NCBI RefSeq assembly: GCF_019890675.1
Contig: NZ_JAIOAA010000001.1
Location: 372,001-436,000 of the forward strand
DNA from: Micromonospora sp. PLK6-60
GTDB taxonomy: Bacteria; Actinomycetota; Actinomycetes; Mycobacteriales; Micromonosporaceae
DNA: 64,000 nucleotides
Reading direction: 5' to 3'
Below the pieces are notes generated by a model. That model saw only the letters and a list, made by a program, of their open reading frames with translations. It did no database searches and was not told the origin of the DNA. Below are positions 17,457 through 25,539 of the stretch, one piece after another. Position 1 is the first letter of the stretch, and each line of letters starts with the position of its first letter. The position numbers and the translations under genes were made by a program.

Positions 17457-18697
17457 AGCACCACCTCGAGCGCCTCGTCGTAGCTGCGGACGAACTCGCT
17501 GATCGGCGGGTCGGTGGGCCCGGGCTGGTAGCGGCCGAGGACCGAGCAGAAGTAGTCGGCGTTGAGGCCGTCCGGGTAGAGGACGCCGCCCGGCTGCTTG
17601 TAGCAGACGCAGCGCAGTACCTCTTCCCGGCTCGCCAGTTCGGCCAGGCCGCGGATCTCGCGGATCACCCCGGACCCCCGATGCGGGAGGTTGTACCAGA
17701 AGTAGTGGGTCCCCGCCGTCACCGTGGCGGTGGTCGGCGTACCGGCGGCCTGGAACTCGCCGCGGGAGGTCGCCACGGTCGCGTGGTACAGGACGCGGGC
17801 GAAGTCGACCCCGTGCGCCTGCTGGAACAGCGGGTAGAAGAGGCCGCCGGCGCCGGGGCGGTTGGTGGTCTCCAGGACGTACGGAACACCGCCGCGCAGC
17901 CGGATCTCCGTGTGGGTCGCGCCCGAGCGGATGCCCAGTGCGCGCACCGCGTCGTGCGACAGCCGGATGATGTCGGCCGCGACGGACGGCGGCAGTCCGG
18001 GGTTGATGTGGTAGAGCCGGTCGGGATAGTACGGCCCGACCGGGGTTCCCTTGGACATCAACCCGTCGCAGGCCGCCGCGCCGTCGAACCACACGGTGTC
18101 GACGGAGTACTCCTCACCGTCGAGGTACTCCTCCACCACTATCCCGGCGTCCGGGCGCTCGCGTCCGATCACCGTCGCGTTGATCATGGAGACGGCCTGG
18201 AGGTGTTCCAGGAGTTCCCGTTCGGATTGCACCCGCCGAACCCCGCAGCTGGCGTAGCCGTGGGAGGGTTTGACGATCAACGGGTAGCTGAGGTCGGCGC
18301 AGTTGTCCCGGACCTCCTGGGCGGATCGGAACGACCAGCCCCGGGGAGTGGTCACCGCCGCGTCGCGCCAGATCCGTTTCATGGTGGCCTTGTCCCGGGC
18401 CCGCAGCGCGATCTCCCGGCTGCCGTCGGCGAGCTTGAGCGCGTCGGCCAGCGCGGCCGTCTCGGTGAGGAACATCTCCTGGGCGGTCAGCACTCCTGCC
18501 GGGGTGCCCACGGTACGGCGGACGGCCGCCATCGCCGCCGCGGGATCCTTGCGGATGTCCGCGCGGATGACGTTCGGCCCCGTGGTCCGAACGTCTTTGG
18601 TCAACACGTACACCCGGTCCTGCTCGGCCTCCGCGACTCGCGTCATGTCGGCGACGAAGAAGTCGGGCGACTCGACGATCACCAGGGAGCGGTTCAT
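17453..18697 (-). CDS. ATP-grasp ligase
   Basis: The 414-aa ATP-grasp enzyme would join a carboxylate to an amine via an acyl phosphate. An N-terminal Rossmann-like lobe (1-110) precedes the ATP-grasp domain: PLIVKPSHGYASCGVRRV (phosphate loop and Lys), VVEEYLDGEEYSVD (adenine-side and acidic residues) and a Mg-binding HTEIRLRGG, then ETTNRPGAGG. It resembles the carbamoyl-phosphate-synthase-like peptide ligases of dipeptide antibiotics. It overlaps the aaRS-like gene (ATGA) and the MFS gene (GTGA), so it is translated in a chain with them. It probably amidates or ligates an amino acid held on or released from the carrier protein; substrates are unknown. Confidence 0.85.
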   Translation of the reverse strand: MNRSLVIVESPDFFVADMTRVAEAEQDRVYVLTKDVRTTGPNVIRADIRKDPAAAMAAVRRTVGTPAGVLTAQEMFLTETAALADALKLADGSREIALRARDKATMKRIWRDAAVTTPRGWSFRSAQEVRDNCADLSYPLIVKPSHGYASCGVRRVQSERELLEHLQAVSMINATVIGRERPDAGIVVEEYLDGEEYSVDTVWFDGAAACDGLMSKGTPVGPYYPDRLYHINPGLPPSVAADIIRLSHDAVRALGIRSGATHTEIRLRGGVPYVLETTNRPGAGGLFYPLFQQAHGVDFARVLYHATVATSRGEFQAAGTPTTATVTAGTHYFWYNLPHRGSGVIREIRGLAELASREEVLRCVCYKQPGGVLYPDGLNADYFCSVLGRYQPGPTDPPISEFVRSYDEALEVVL

Positions 18698-19911
18698 ACC
18701 TGCTGCTCCATCCGTGCGAGGCCCTGGCGGAGCTGGGCGGGCAGGTCGGGAATGGTGTTCAGGGCGAGGAGGACCCGGTCGAGGCCGAAGGCGAGGCACA
18801 TCGTGCTGGGCGTCGTGCCGTCGGAGCTGGCGAGCCCGAACGGCTTGGTGAAGTGCTGGCCGTGCTTGTTGACCGATGCCACGGCGATCGGGTCGCCGTC
18901 GTCCACCTGCACCAGCATCTCGATCTTGCTGTCGGTGATGAGCTGGGAGAAGAGCTGCTCCTGGGCGTTGTCGTTGAAGAAGATGTCGGTGGCCGTCGCG
19001 AGCTGGTACTTGAACCCGAACAGGTCCGCGATGGCCGCCATCACGGCGACGAGTCGCTGGTGGACCGGGGCGAGGTCGGCCTGCCTGCCGAAGAACACCC
19101 CCTCCCGCATGGTGAATTCGCGGAGGCGCTCGCGGTTGTTGAGGTTGCCCGACTCGTCCCGGAAGCACGATCCGGCGAGGGTGAGCACCAGGTTGTCGAT
19201 CGGCCGGTGTTCGACCAGTGGATAGGCGTGCAGGCACAACGCCGGGTTCAGGATGTCGGCGGGGGTGCGCAGGAATTCGTGCAGCCGGCCCCGGTCGTTG
19301 TCGGCCCGCCAGTAGGGCAGCAGGCCCTCGAAGTCCTCCATGTCGGTGGTGACCGGTGCCACGAAGCTCAGGTGTTGGCAGCCGGTGTCGAAGTAGCCGG
19401 CCCGGTCGACGACCGTGGCGGGCAGCATCGAGGGGACCCGGATCTCCGTGGCACCGTGGGCATGTTCGAGGAAGCGGCGGAGGAAGTCGTCGATGGCGCG
19501 CAGCCGGTACGCGCCGGGACCGGTGTAGATGTTGAGGCCCCGCCCGCGCGGCTGCACCTCATTGAGGTCCGCCGAAGGCGTCGGTGCCTCGTCCAGGTCG
19601 GCCGCGAGGCGCATGGCGGCGGCGCGCAGCGCGGTCGTGTCCTCGGCGCTCAGGGCCGGGGCGTCGGTGCCGGCGGCCGGGTCGTACACGACGCGGGAGG
19701 ACAACCGCTCGCTGAGGGCCGTGTACGAGGCGGCGACCCGTTCGATCACGGACGTGACCTTCGCGACCGACAGTGCCTCCGCGGCGTGCAGGCGGACCTC
19801 GGTGGCGGTGATGTCCAGCTGCTCGATCTGCGGAAAGTGGAAACGCAGCCGCGTGCGCATGGTGGGCCACAGGTTCTCCTGCAGCGCGATTGGCAGGCTG
19901 ATGCTGGGCAT
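18694..19911 (-). CDS. Class II aaRS-like amino acid:[carrier protein] ligase
   Basis: The 405-aa protein has a catalytic core like that of atypical seryl-tRNA synthetases: motif 2 around CFRDESG (249-255) and motif 3 AFGLDRVLLAL (374-384). The N-terminal coiled-coil tRNA-binding arm of real SerRS is replaced by a short unrelated domain (1-120). Cys178 (TGCQH) and Cys372 (TMC just before motif 3) sit where these ligases bind an active-site zinc. Family members charge an amino acid such as Gly or Ala onto the phosphopantetheine of a small carrier protein, not onto tRNA. The carrier-protein gene lies 2 bp upstream, which strongly supports this. The amino acid cannot be predicted safely. Confidence 0.87.
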   Translation of the reverse strand: MPSISLPIALQENLWPTMRTRLRFHFPQIEQLDITATEVRLHAAEALSVAKVTSVIERVAASYTALSERLSSRVVYDPAAGTDAPALSAEDTTALRAAAMRLAADLDEAPTPSADLNEVQPRGRGLNIYTGPGAYRLRAIDDFLRRFLEHAHGATEIRVPSMLPATVVDRAGYFDTGCQHLSFVAPVTTDMEDFEGLLPYWRADNDRGRLHEFLRTPADILNPALCLHAYPLVEHRPIDNLVLTLAGSCFRDESGNLNNRERLREFTMREGVFFGRQADLAPVHQRLVAVMAAIADLFGFKYQLATATDIFFNDNAQEQLFSQLITDSKIEMLVQVDDGDPIAVASVNKHGQHFTKPFGLASSDGTTPSTMCLAFGLDRVLLALNTIPDLPAQLRQGLARMEQQV

Positions 19912-19913
19912 GT

Positions 19914-20171
19914 TCAGACCTCCGTCAGGGCGAGTCCGAGCTGACGCTCGATTCCACCGAGCGTCTGCAGGGCACCGATCGTGAATGCTTCGTAGTCGAT
20001 CTCGTAGTTGAACAGTTCCGTCATGCGAATCGCGATCTGCATGGTGGCCAGGGACTCCAGCCCCAGCTCCGCAAGGTCGACGTCCCGGTACGCGGGATAG
20101 TCGGCGACGGCCGCAGCGATCGTCGCCTCGGGCAGCAGGCCCGTGAAGAGTGACTCAATCCAGTGCGACAA
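19914..20171 (-). CDS. Acyl/aminoacyl carrier protein
   Basis: The 85-aa carrier protein has the phosphopantetheine attachment site LGLESLATMQ, with Ser40 as the modified residue. It starts with TTG at 20171, a choice fixed by the strong GAGGAGAAA five bases upstream; no ATG or GTG fits. It lies directly between the thioesterase (14 bp) and aaRS-like ligase (2 bp) genes. It is the expected acceptor of the ligase and would hold the amino acid as a thioester for later steps. Confidence 0.88.
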   Translation of the reverse strand: MSHWIESLFTGLLPEATIAAAVADYPAYRDVDLAELGLESLATMQIAIRMTELFNYEIDYEAFTIGALQTLGGIERQLGLALTEV

Positions 20172-20185
20172 CGTTTCTCCTCAGG

Positions 20186-21073
20186 TCACGAGAGATCGGG
20201 CGGGAATAGGAAGCTGTCGGTCAGCCAGGTGTCGATAACGGCATGCACCCGGGGGGCGGCGGCGCCGATCAGGCTGAAGTGGTCCAGATCCAGCACGTCT
20301 GTGCGGGTGATGCCCGGAGCGAAGCGGCGCCACAGGTCCCGGTGTCGCACCGCGTCGCCGTCGCGGGTGAAGAGGATCGCGGTGGGCCCGTGATACGCCG
20401 GCGGCCGGTATCGATCCGCGGCCCGCCCGTTGCGCAGATAGGTGCGGACCATGGCGCTCACGTAGTCGAAGGCGAGACCGGCCGGCAGTATCCGCGCCTC
20501 GACGGCTCGCGCGCTCACCATGGCGATCAGTTCGGGCTCCTCCCCGACCGTCGCGGGGTCGAACGGCGGATCGAGGCCGAGGCCGCGGGAGACCAGCGAG
20601 AGGGCGACCGAGGTGTTCTCCGGAGCGACCGGGACAGTCGGCGGCGCCGTGTCGATGATGCCGACCAGGGCCACCTCACGACCGGCCATGGTCAGCTGAC
20701 GAGCGGTTTCCAGGGCCACCAGACCGCCGAGTGAGTAGCCGAAGATCTCACATGGTCCGTCCGGCCGGCGTTCGTTGATCGCCGCCGCGTACCGGCGGGC
20801 CGACTCCTCCAGCCGGGTTGGTGCGGTGGTCGTCCGGTTCTCCAGCCCGTACACGTCCCGACGCGTCGCCAGCAGCCGGGTGACCGGCCGGTAGTTGCTG
20901 GTGCCTCCGCTGATGCCGTGGGCCCAGAACAGCGGCGGTCGGTTCCCGCTGACCTGCATCTCCACGAGGCAGGAGGCAGTCCTGGAATGTCGTTCGCGTT
21001 GCCCCTCGTCGCCTTGGTCGGCCCGACCCCGCGCGGGCACGGCTGAGGAAAGCATCGGAAAGGTTGTGGACAC
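20186..21073 (-). CDS. Thioesterase (type II/TE-domain alpha/beta hydrolase)
   Basis: The 295-aa alpha/beta hydrolase of the thioesterase family has the oxyanion region FWAHGISGGTSNYRPV, nucleophile GYSLGGLVAL and a C-terminal His in LDLDHFSL, as in NRPS thioesterases. The first ~35 residues are polar and not conserved. The GTG start at 21073 has AAAGG about nine bases upstream; an in-frame ATG 18 bases later is possible. Next to a lone carrier protein, it could release the aminoacyl thioester, condense it with a second molecule, or proofread it. It is longer than typical type II thioesterases (~250 aa), closer to an off-loading TE domain. Confidence 0.85.
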   Translation of the reverse strand: MSTTFPMLSSAVPARGRADQGDEGQRERHSRTASCLVEMQVSGNRPPLFWAHGISGGTSNYRPVTRLLATRRDVYGLENRTTTAPTRLEESARRYAAAINERRPDGPCEIFGYSLGGLVALETARQLTMAGREVALVGIIDTAPPTVPVAPENTSVALSLVSRGLGLDPPFDPATVGEEPELIAMVSARAVEARILPAGLAFDYVSAMVRTYLRNGRAADRYRPPAYHGPTAILFTRDGDAVRHRDLWRRFAPGITRTDVLDLDHFSLIGAAAPRVHAVIDTWLTDSFLFPPDLS

Positions 21074-21132
21074 CTGGCTCGCCTTTCAACGAATGTGGCC
21101 GGTGCTTGTGGAGACGGATGGGACGGTGCCGG

Positions 21133-21423
21133 TCAGCTGCCGACCATCCCGGGCTCGGTCGCCGCCACGCTCCATTCCTTCAGTTGAGGTGACATCGCGA
21201 GTGCGCGTTCCACCAATTTGGAGGCAAGCGTCCGGGCCGTCATCTGATCCATCTTTACGCTGAAAACGCCGATATCCATCCTGCGCGCGACGGCGCGCAC
21301 CGAAATGTGTTCGACCCCGTCCTCGGCTCGTGCTGCCGCCCACAGCGTGTCGATGAGGCGTGCCGAACCGCCGTCGAACATCGTTCCGGCGCCACACGTG
21401 ATCGTTATCAGCGTCAACTGCAT
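21133..21423 (-). CDS. Hypothetical 96-aa protein in the aaRS-like operon
   Basis: Small soluble protein, not recognised. It has a beta-rich start (LTLITITCGAGTMFDG), a central helix (LIDTLWAAARAEDG), and ends MSPQLKEWSVAATEPG. It contains one Cys (Cys10) and no transmembrane helix or signal peptide. It starts 8 bp after the stop of the 48-aa peptide gene and 59 bp ahead of the thioesterase, all on one strand, so it is almost certainly part of the operon. It could be a peptide-binding or maturation partner. This is inference only. Confidence 0.55.
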   Translation of the reverse strand: MQLTLITITCGAGTMFDGGSARLIDTLWAAARAEDGVEHISVRAVARRMDIGVFSVKMDQMTARTLASKLVERALAMSPQLKEWSVAATEPGMVGS

Positions 21424-21431
21424 GACTGCGC

Positions 21432-21578
21432 TTAGTCCCAGATGAGACTGTCCGCATGCACGTCAACGTTCGCCTGCTCGGCCGCGGCCGCCGGGCCGCT
21501 GTCGAGGGAGACGAGCAATGGCGTGACAGCACCAAGGATGGCGAGGGCGATAGCGATGATGCCGACCCGAATCCGCAT
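21432..21578 (-). CDS. 48-aa hydrophobic-leader peptide at the head of the operon
   Basis: The reading frame encodes 48 residues: a basic N-terminus (MRIRVG), one hydrophobic stretch (IIAIALAILGAVTPLLV), an Ala-rich possible cleavage site (PAAAAEQ) and an acidic tail VDVHADSLIWD. It resembles either a small exported peptide or a precursor with a C-terminal core. It is the first gene of the seven-gene leftward operon, 8 bp before the 96-aa gene. The ribosome site (GGAAC) is weak. It could be a ribosomal precursor extended or processed by the ligases downstream; no direct evidence shows that it is modified. A chance ORF cannot be excluded. Confidence 0.5.
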   Translation of the reverse strand: MRIRVGIIAIALAILGAVTPLLVSLDSGPAAAAEQANVDVHADSLIWD

Positions 21579-21649
21579 GGCCGTGTTCCAATCTGACGAA
21601 GGAGGATTCAGCCTGCCGAGGAGGCAAATCCGGTAGCCTGGGTTGGTCC

Positions 21650-21662
21650 TCAGGTTTCCTGA
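21650..21662. promoter_or_regulatory. Palindrome upstream of the peptide-aaRS operon
   Basis: TCAGGTTTCCTGA is a perfect inverted repeat (5-bp arms, 3-bp spacer), with GGTC/GACC flanks that extend it imperfectly. It lies ~75 bp upstream of the first gene of the leftward operon, in the region that must hold its promoter. A regulator-binding site is plausible. Confidence 0.35.
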
Positions 21663-21835
21663 GACCAATCTTCATCGCGGCCTGAGCAATGAGAAAGGCT
21701 TTCGAGGTGGCCGGATCCGCCCCTGGACGGAAGTGGCCACCGCTCAAGGCCCGACAATTCGGCTCGCGGCTTCGACGTGGAGGTTCGTGCTGCCGGAAAG
21801 GCCAGGTCAGGCGCGCCCGTGGCGTGCGCAGTTCG

Positions 21836-22219
21836 TCACAGGTGTGGTTCCGACGATTCGCCGAGGTCACCGACGAGCGGATCCGGCACGCGCATCCGCC
21901 AGGCGTCGGTGACGAGTTCCGCCAGCCGGTCGACGCTCACCTGCGTCAGCCGCAGCATGACCAGGGGCAGGCCGTCGTACGCGGGGGTGGTGAAGAAGAG
22001 CTCGGGCTCGCCGAGGAGCAGCGCCTGCTTCTCCGCTTCGTCGCCCACGTACAGCACGGCGATGTCGGTCCGGATGCGGCGCGGCGCGCCGGGTCTGCGC
22101 TCGGGGTAGGACCAGACGAATCCCTTGTCGGCCACCCGGAAGTCGAACCCGTCGCTGTCGATCTCGACCACGTGCGGCAGGGCCAGCGCCAGGCGACGGA
22201 CGTCGTCCGCGTCAGCCAT
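21836..22219 (-). CDS. MmcQ/YjbR family DNA-binding-like protein
   Basis: The 127-aa protein has the CyaY-like fold of the MmcQ/YjbR family, with the typical start (VRRLALALPHVVE), a central FDFRVADKGFVWSYPER and the end VDRLAELVTDAWRMRVP. Family length (115-130 aa) matches. The function is not established; a structural similarity to DNA-binding or iron-sulfur chaperone folds has been noted for the family. It stands alone between the biosynthetic operon and the galactanase gene. The 21579-21835 stretch upstream of the peptide gene holds no other gene. Confidence 0.8.
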   Translation of the reverse strand: MADADDVRRLALALPHVVEIDSDGFDFRVADKGFVWSYPERRPGAPRRIRTDIAVLYVGDEAEKQALLLGEPELFFTTPAYDGLPLVMLRLTQVSVDRLAELVTDAWRMRVPDPLVGDLGESSEPHL

Positions 22220-22315
22220 CGAGGTCGCTCCGGGACACCGCCGTCTGCATCCGCACAGCCTAATCGCCGCGCCGCCACGCCGGTCGGGACTCCGCGGCGA
22301 GGCGGTCGCGACGGC

Positions 22316-23455
22316 TCAGGGCGTCCAGCGTACGTGTGGATTGACCCGCCCGGACCAGTCGAAGACGGCCATGTTGTCCCACTGGTTGCCGGTGCCGTTG
22401 ATGTTGGCCGGATCCCAGCCGTTGCCGCTGATGGCGTACCAGGTCGGTTCCCAGTAGAAGACGCCGATGGCGCCCGCGTTGCGGGCGGTGTTCTGGACCC
22501 AGTCGAACTCCTGGGCCTGCCCGGACCAGGTCGCGCTGATGCCGTCGCAGGTCGCGTCGCCGATGGCGTTCGGCTCGCTGTCGGCGTTGTCGCGGGTGAA
22601 GGGGTACGCGGTCTCGACGATCACCACCGGCTTGCCGTAGCGACCACGCAGGTCGACGATGTTGTCGTAGAGGTTCGCCAGGGTGCCGTGCCACATGCAG
22701 TAGTACGACAGGGCGGTGATGTCCCACTGCACGCCCTGGGCGCGGATGCCGTCGTAGAACCATCGGGCGTTGGCGTTGCTGTCGGCGTCAGCGGTGTGGA
22801 TCATCACCGGGATGCCGCCGCCGCACGCCTTGGTCGCCTGGTAGCCCTGCTTGAGCAGGCCGGCCAGCGGGGCGAAGTCGTTGTTGACGACCTTGCCCTC
22901 GTTCCACAGCATCCCGACGTTGATCTCGTTGCCGATCTGCACGCTGTCCGGTGGGGTGCCCTGCCCGGCGAGGCTGGCGCAGACGTCGTAGGTGAAGGTG
23001 TAGACGTCGGTCCGGAGTTGGCTCAGGCTGTGGCCGGCCCAGGCGGCCGGCTTGTACTGCTTGCCGGGGTCGGCCCAGGTGTCGGAGTAGTGGAAGTCGA
23101 TGAGCACCTTGAGGCCCTTGGCCTTGGCCGCTCGCGCCTGGGCCAGCACCTTGGCTTTGTTGTGGTAGCCGCTGATCGGGTTGTTCCAGATGCGCAGTCG
23201 GACGTAGTTGACGCCGACGGACTTCAGGATGTCCAGTGGGTCGCGGGCGACACCGGCGGCGTCGCGGTACGTGGCGCCCAGATCCAGGCTGCGCTGCAAC
23301 GAGGAGACGTCGGCGCCGCGCATGCTCAGCGTGTTCGCGGCGGAGGCGGGCGCGGGCGTGCCGCCGAGCGTGGTGGAGGCGGCGAGGATGCCGGCCGTGA
23401 CCGCCCCGATCAGTGCCCTGCGGCGGCGGTCGGGTGGTGCCGAGTGTGTGCTCAC
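22316..23455 (-). CDS. Secreted GH53 arabinogalactan endo-beta-1,4-galactanase
   Basis: The 379-aa exported enzyme cleaves beta-1,4-galactan side chains of pectin. The GTG start at 23455 has AAGGAG just upstream. The signal peptide is residues 1-40 (RRRRALIGAV, then PAPASAA). The GH53 barrel begins at GADVSSLQRSLDLG; the acid/base is Glu177 in QIGNEINVG and the nucleophile Glu281 in VIVETAYPF. LRIWNNP and DFHYSDTWADPGKQ are conserved substrate-site segments. No carbohydrate-binding module is attached. It lies in the plant-polysaccharide block with the CBM2 protein and LPMO; no clear operator was seen upstream. Confidence 0.93.
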   Translation of the reverse strand: MSTHSAPPDRRRRALIGAVTAGILAASTTLGGTPAPASAANTLSMRGADVSSLQRSLDLGATYRDAAGVARDPLDILKSVGVNYVRLRIWNNPISGYHNKAKVLAQARAAKAKGLKVLIDFHYSDTWADPGKQYKPAAWAGHSLSQLRTDVYTFTYDVCASLAGQGTPPDSVQIGNEINVGMLWNEGKVVNNDFAPLAGLLKQGYQATKACGGGIPVMIHTADADSNANARWFYDGIRAQGVQWDITALSYYCMWHGTLANLYDNIVDLRGRYGKPVVIVETAYPFTRDNADSEPNAIGDATCDGISATWSGQAQEFDWVQNTARNAGAIGVFYWEPTWYAISGNGWDPANINGTGNQWDNMAVFDWSGRVNPHVRWTP

Positions 23456-23579
23456 GTGACTCCTTCTCACCGGGGGCGGGCCGGGCCAGCTCCCGCCCGT
23501 GTGGCCACCGCTCCCCCAGGGCGGCTGATCGCTGGCGAGGTCCACCGCCGGGACGCCGGCCGGCGATCCTCGGTCGCGC

Positions 23580-24770
23580 TCAGCCCACCGTGCAGGGGGC
23601 GCCGTTCAGCGAGAACGCGGTCGGTGGGGCGTCGCTGGTGCTCCACCGGCCCTGGACGCCGAAGGTCGCGGAGCCGTTCGGCGCGAGGACGCGGTTCCAG
23701 TCGACGTTACGGGCGGTGACGGTGGCGCCGGTCTGGCCGATCGTGGCGTTCCATCCCGAGGTGACCCGCTGGTCGCCCGGGTAGGTGAAGGTGACGATCC
23801 AGCCGTCGACCGGTGCCGTCCCGGTGTTCTGGACCGTCACCGTGGCCACGAAGCCGTCCTGCCACTCGGACTGGTTGCGGTAGGTGACCCGGCAGGTCGA
23901 GGGCGGCGGGGGCGTCGGCGTGGTCGTCGTGGGCAGGGTGACCGTGTTGGAGGCGATCGACACGTTGCCCACCGCGTCCCGGGCCCGTACGTAGTACAGG
24001 TTACGCAGCGGCGTCGACGCCGGTAGCGACGTCGTGTACGTCGTCGCCGGCACGGTGGCGATCAGCGTCGAGGTGAACCAGCCGTCGAACCGGTAGACGT
24101 TGTAGCCGAGCACACCGACGTTGTCGGTCGACGGCGACCAGGACAGCGTGGCGGTCGAGGCGGTCACCTCGCCGACGGTCAGGTTCTGCGGGGCGCTCGG
24201 CGGGGTGGTGTCCGGGCCGGTGTCCGTCACCGGGGTCACCACGGTCAGCGTGTCCGACGAGTTCGAGGTGTGCCCGAGGCTGTCCCGGGCGGCCACCCGG
24301 AACGAGTACTGCTTGCCCGGCCCGAGGTAGTTCGTGATCGTGGTGGTGGTGACGTTCCCGACGCTGGCGCTGTAGATGACGTCGTCGAACGCCTGGTAGT
24401 ACGTGATGACGTAGCCGGTGATGGCGCAACAGCCGGGCTTCGCGGCCGTCCAGGTCAGGGTGACCGACCCGGTCCGTACCTCGGTGGCGGCCAGGTTCGT
24501 GGGCGCGCTCGGCGGGAAGGGCGAGGTGCCCGGCGTGCTGGGCGCCGTGGTCGGCGTCGGCGGCGCGGTCGCCGTCGGCTCGGCGGCGGCCACCGCGGCC
24601 CCGCCGGGCGCCGGGGCGAGGCCGGGGTACGCGGCGGGCGCCGCGGTGCCGGCGTCGGCCGCCGGTGCGGCGCTCAGCACGATGCCGAGCACGGCCGTCG
24701 ACAGTACGACGGCGGCCAGCACACCCGGCCGCAGCCGACGGAACAGCGAGGACGAAAAGACGCCGGTCAT
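23580..24770 (-). CDS. Secreted protein with two FN3 domains and a CBM2 cellulose-binding module
   Basis: The 396-aa exported protein has a signal peptide (FRRLRPGVLAAVVL, then APAADA, residues 1-41), a Pro/Thr/Ala linker (to ~85), two fibronectin type III domains (about 90-180 and 195-285), a Thr-Pro linker and a C-terminal CBM2 (about 300-396; CRVTYRNQSEWQDGF, then FSLNGAPC). CBM2 binds crystalline cellulose or xylan. No catalytic domain is present, so it may be an accessory or adhesion protein, or a piece of a larger enzyme that lost its catalytic part. The start at 24770 gives a compact signal peptide; a TTG at 24806 is an alternative. Confidence 0.85.
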   Translation of the reverse strand: MTGVFSSSLFRRLRPGVLAAVVLSTAVLGIVLSAAPAADAGTAAPAAYPGLAPAPGGAAVAAAEPTATAPPTPTTAPSTPGTSPFPPSAPTNLAATEVRTGSVTLTWTAAKPGCCAITGYVITYYQAFDDVIYSASVGNVTTTTITNYLGPGKQYSFRVAARDSLGHTSNSSDTLTVVTPVTDTGPDTTPPSAPQNLTVGEVTASTATLSWSPSTDNVGVLGYNVYRFDGWFTSTLIATVPATTYTTSLPASTPLRNLYYVRARDAVGNVSIASNTVTLPTTTTPTPPPPSTCRVTYRNQSEWQDGFVATVTVQNTGTAPVDGWIVTFTYPGDQRVTSGWNATIGQTGATVTARNVDWNRVLAPNGSATFGVQGRWSTSDAPPTAFSLNGAPCTVG

Positions 24771-24869
24771 GCCTCGACGATGCCGCCAGACATCGATGAT
24801 CGCCAACGTGTCTCACGCCTCGGTCGGGACCGGCCCGACGCACGGTGAACCATCCGGTAGAACTGTCAG

Positions 24870-25481
24870 GTGCCCGGACTCGTCGACCTGCCTGCCCGCG
24901 CCCCGTCTCGACCGGCACGCGCCGTCACCGAAGTTTTCGCGCCGGCCGTCCTCGCGTCGGTGCTGCCGCTGGTCATCGCCGTGCACAGCACCGCTCCGGC
25001 CGTTGCGACCGGTCTCGGCTGGGCACTGCTCGCCATCCTGTTCTGCTCCGCCATCCCGTACGCCGTCGTCTGGGTCGGCGTACGGCGTGGCCGGTTGACC
25101 GACCACCACATCGGCGTCCGCGAGCAGCGCCGCATGCCGCTGGTCTTCGGGATGTTCTCGGTCCTCGTCGGCCTCGCCGTGCTCGTCCTCGCCGGCGCGC
25201 CTCGGCCGCTCGTCGCCATGGTGGTGGTGATGTTCGCCGTCCTGCTCGTCGTCACCGTGGTCAACCAGGTGTGGAAACTCAGCGCCCACGCCGCCGTCGC
25301 CGCCGGCTCGGCCGTCGTGCTGATCATCGTGTTCGGGCCGGCGTTGGTCCCGTCACTGGCGGTCGTCGCCGTGGTGGGTTGGTCCCGGGTGCGGTTGGGT
25401 GACCACACGACCAGCCAGGTCGTGGTCGGCGCGCTGGCCGGGGCCCTCACCGCCGCGCCGACGTTCCTCCTCCTCGCCTGA
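24870..25481 (+). CDS. PAP2-like membrane phosphatase-family protein
   Basis: The 203-aa integral membrane protein has about five to six hydrophobic helices. The order of the segments matches the PAP2/lipid phosphatase superfamily: a central KLSAHAAVAAG replaces the PSGH motif, and SRVRLGDHTTSQ resembles SRx5Hx3D with the last Asp replaced by Gln. Catalysis may be altered. Substrates in the family are lipid or isoprenyl phosphates. It starts at GTG 24870 with a poor ribosome site, is divergent from the CBM2 gene, and is followed by a weak hairpin (25480-25507, 7-bp stem). Confidence 0.7.
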   Translation: MPGLVDLPARAPSRPARAVTEVFAPAVLASVLPLVIAVHSTAPAVATGLGWALLAILFCSAIPYAVVWVGVRRGRLTDHHIGVREQRRMPLVFGMFSVLVGLAVLVLAGAPRPLVAMVVVMFAVLLVVTVVNQVWKLSAHAAVAAGSAVVLIIVFGPALVPSLAVVAVVGWSRVRLGDHTTSQVVVGALAGALTAAPTFLLLA

Positions 25482-25539
25482 CTCCCGGGAACCCGCCCGT
25501 GGGAGTCGTCACCGCCCGGCCGGCGTCCTCGCCAGCAGA

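Noticed and set aside
18694..19911. True seryl-tRNA synthetase
   Set aside because: Lacks the N-terminal tRNA-binding coiled coil, is short, and lies next to a carrier protein gene.
21689..23719. 676-codon plus-strand frame across the MmcQ and galactanase genes
   Set aside because: Crosses two well-supported genes of the other strand and has no recognisable domain.
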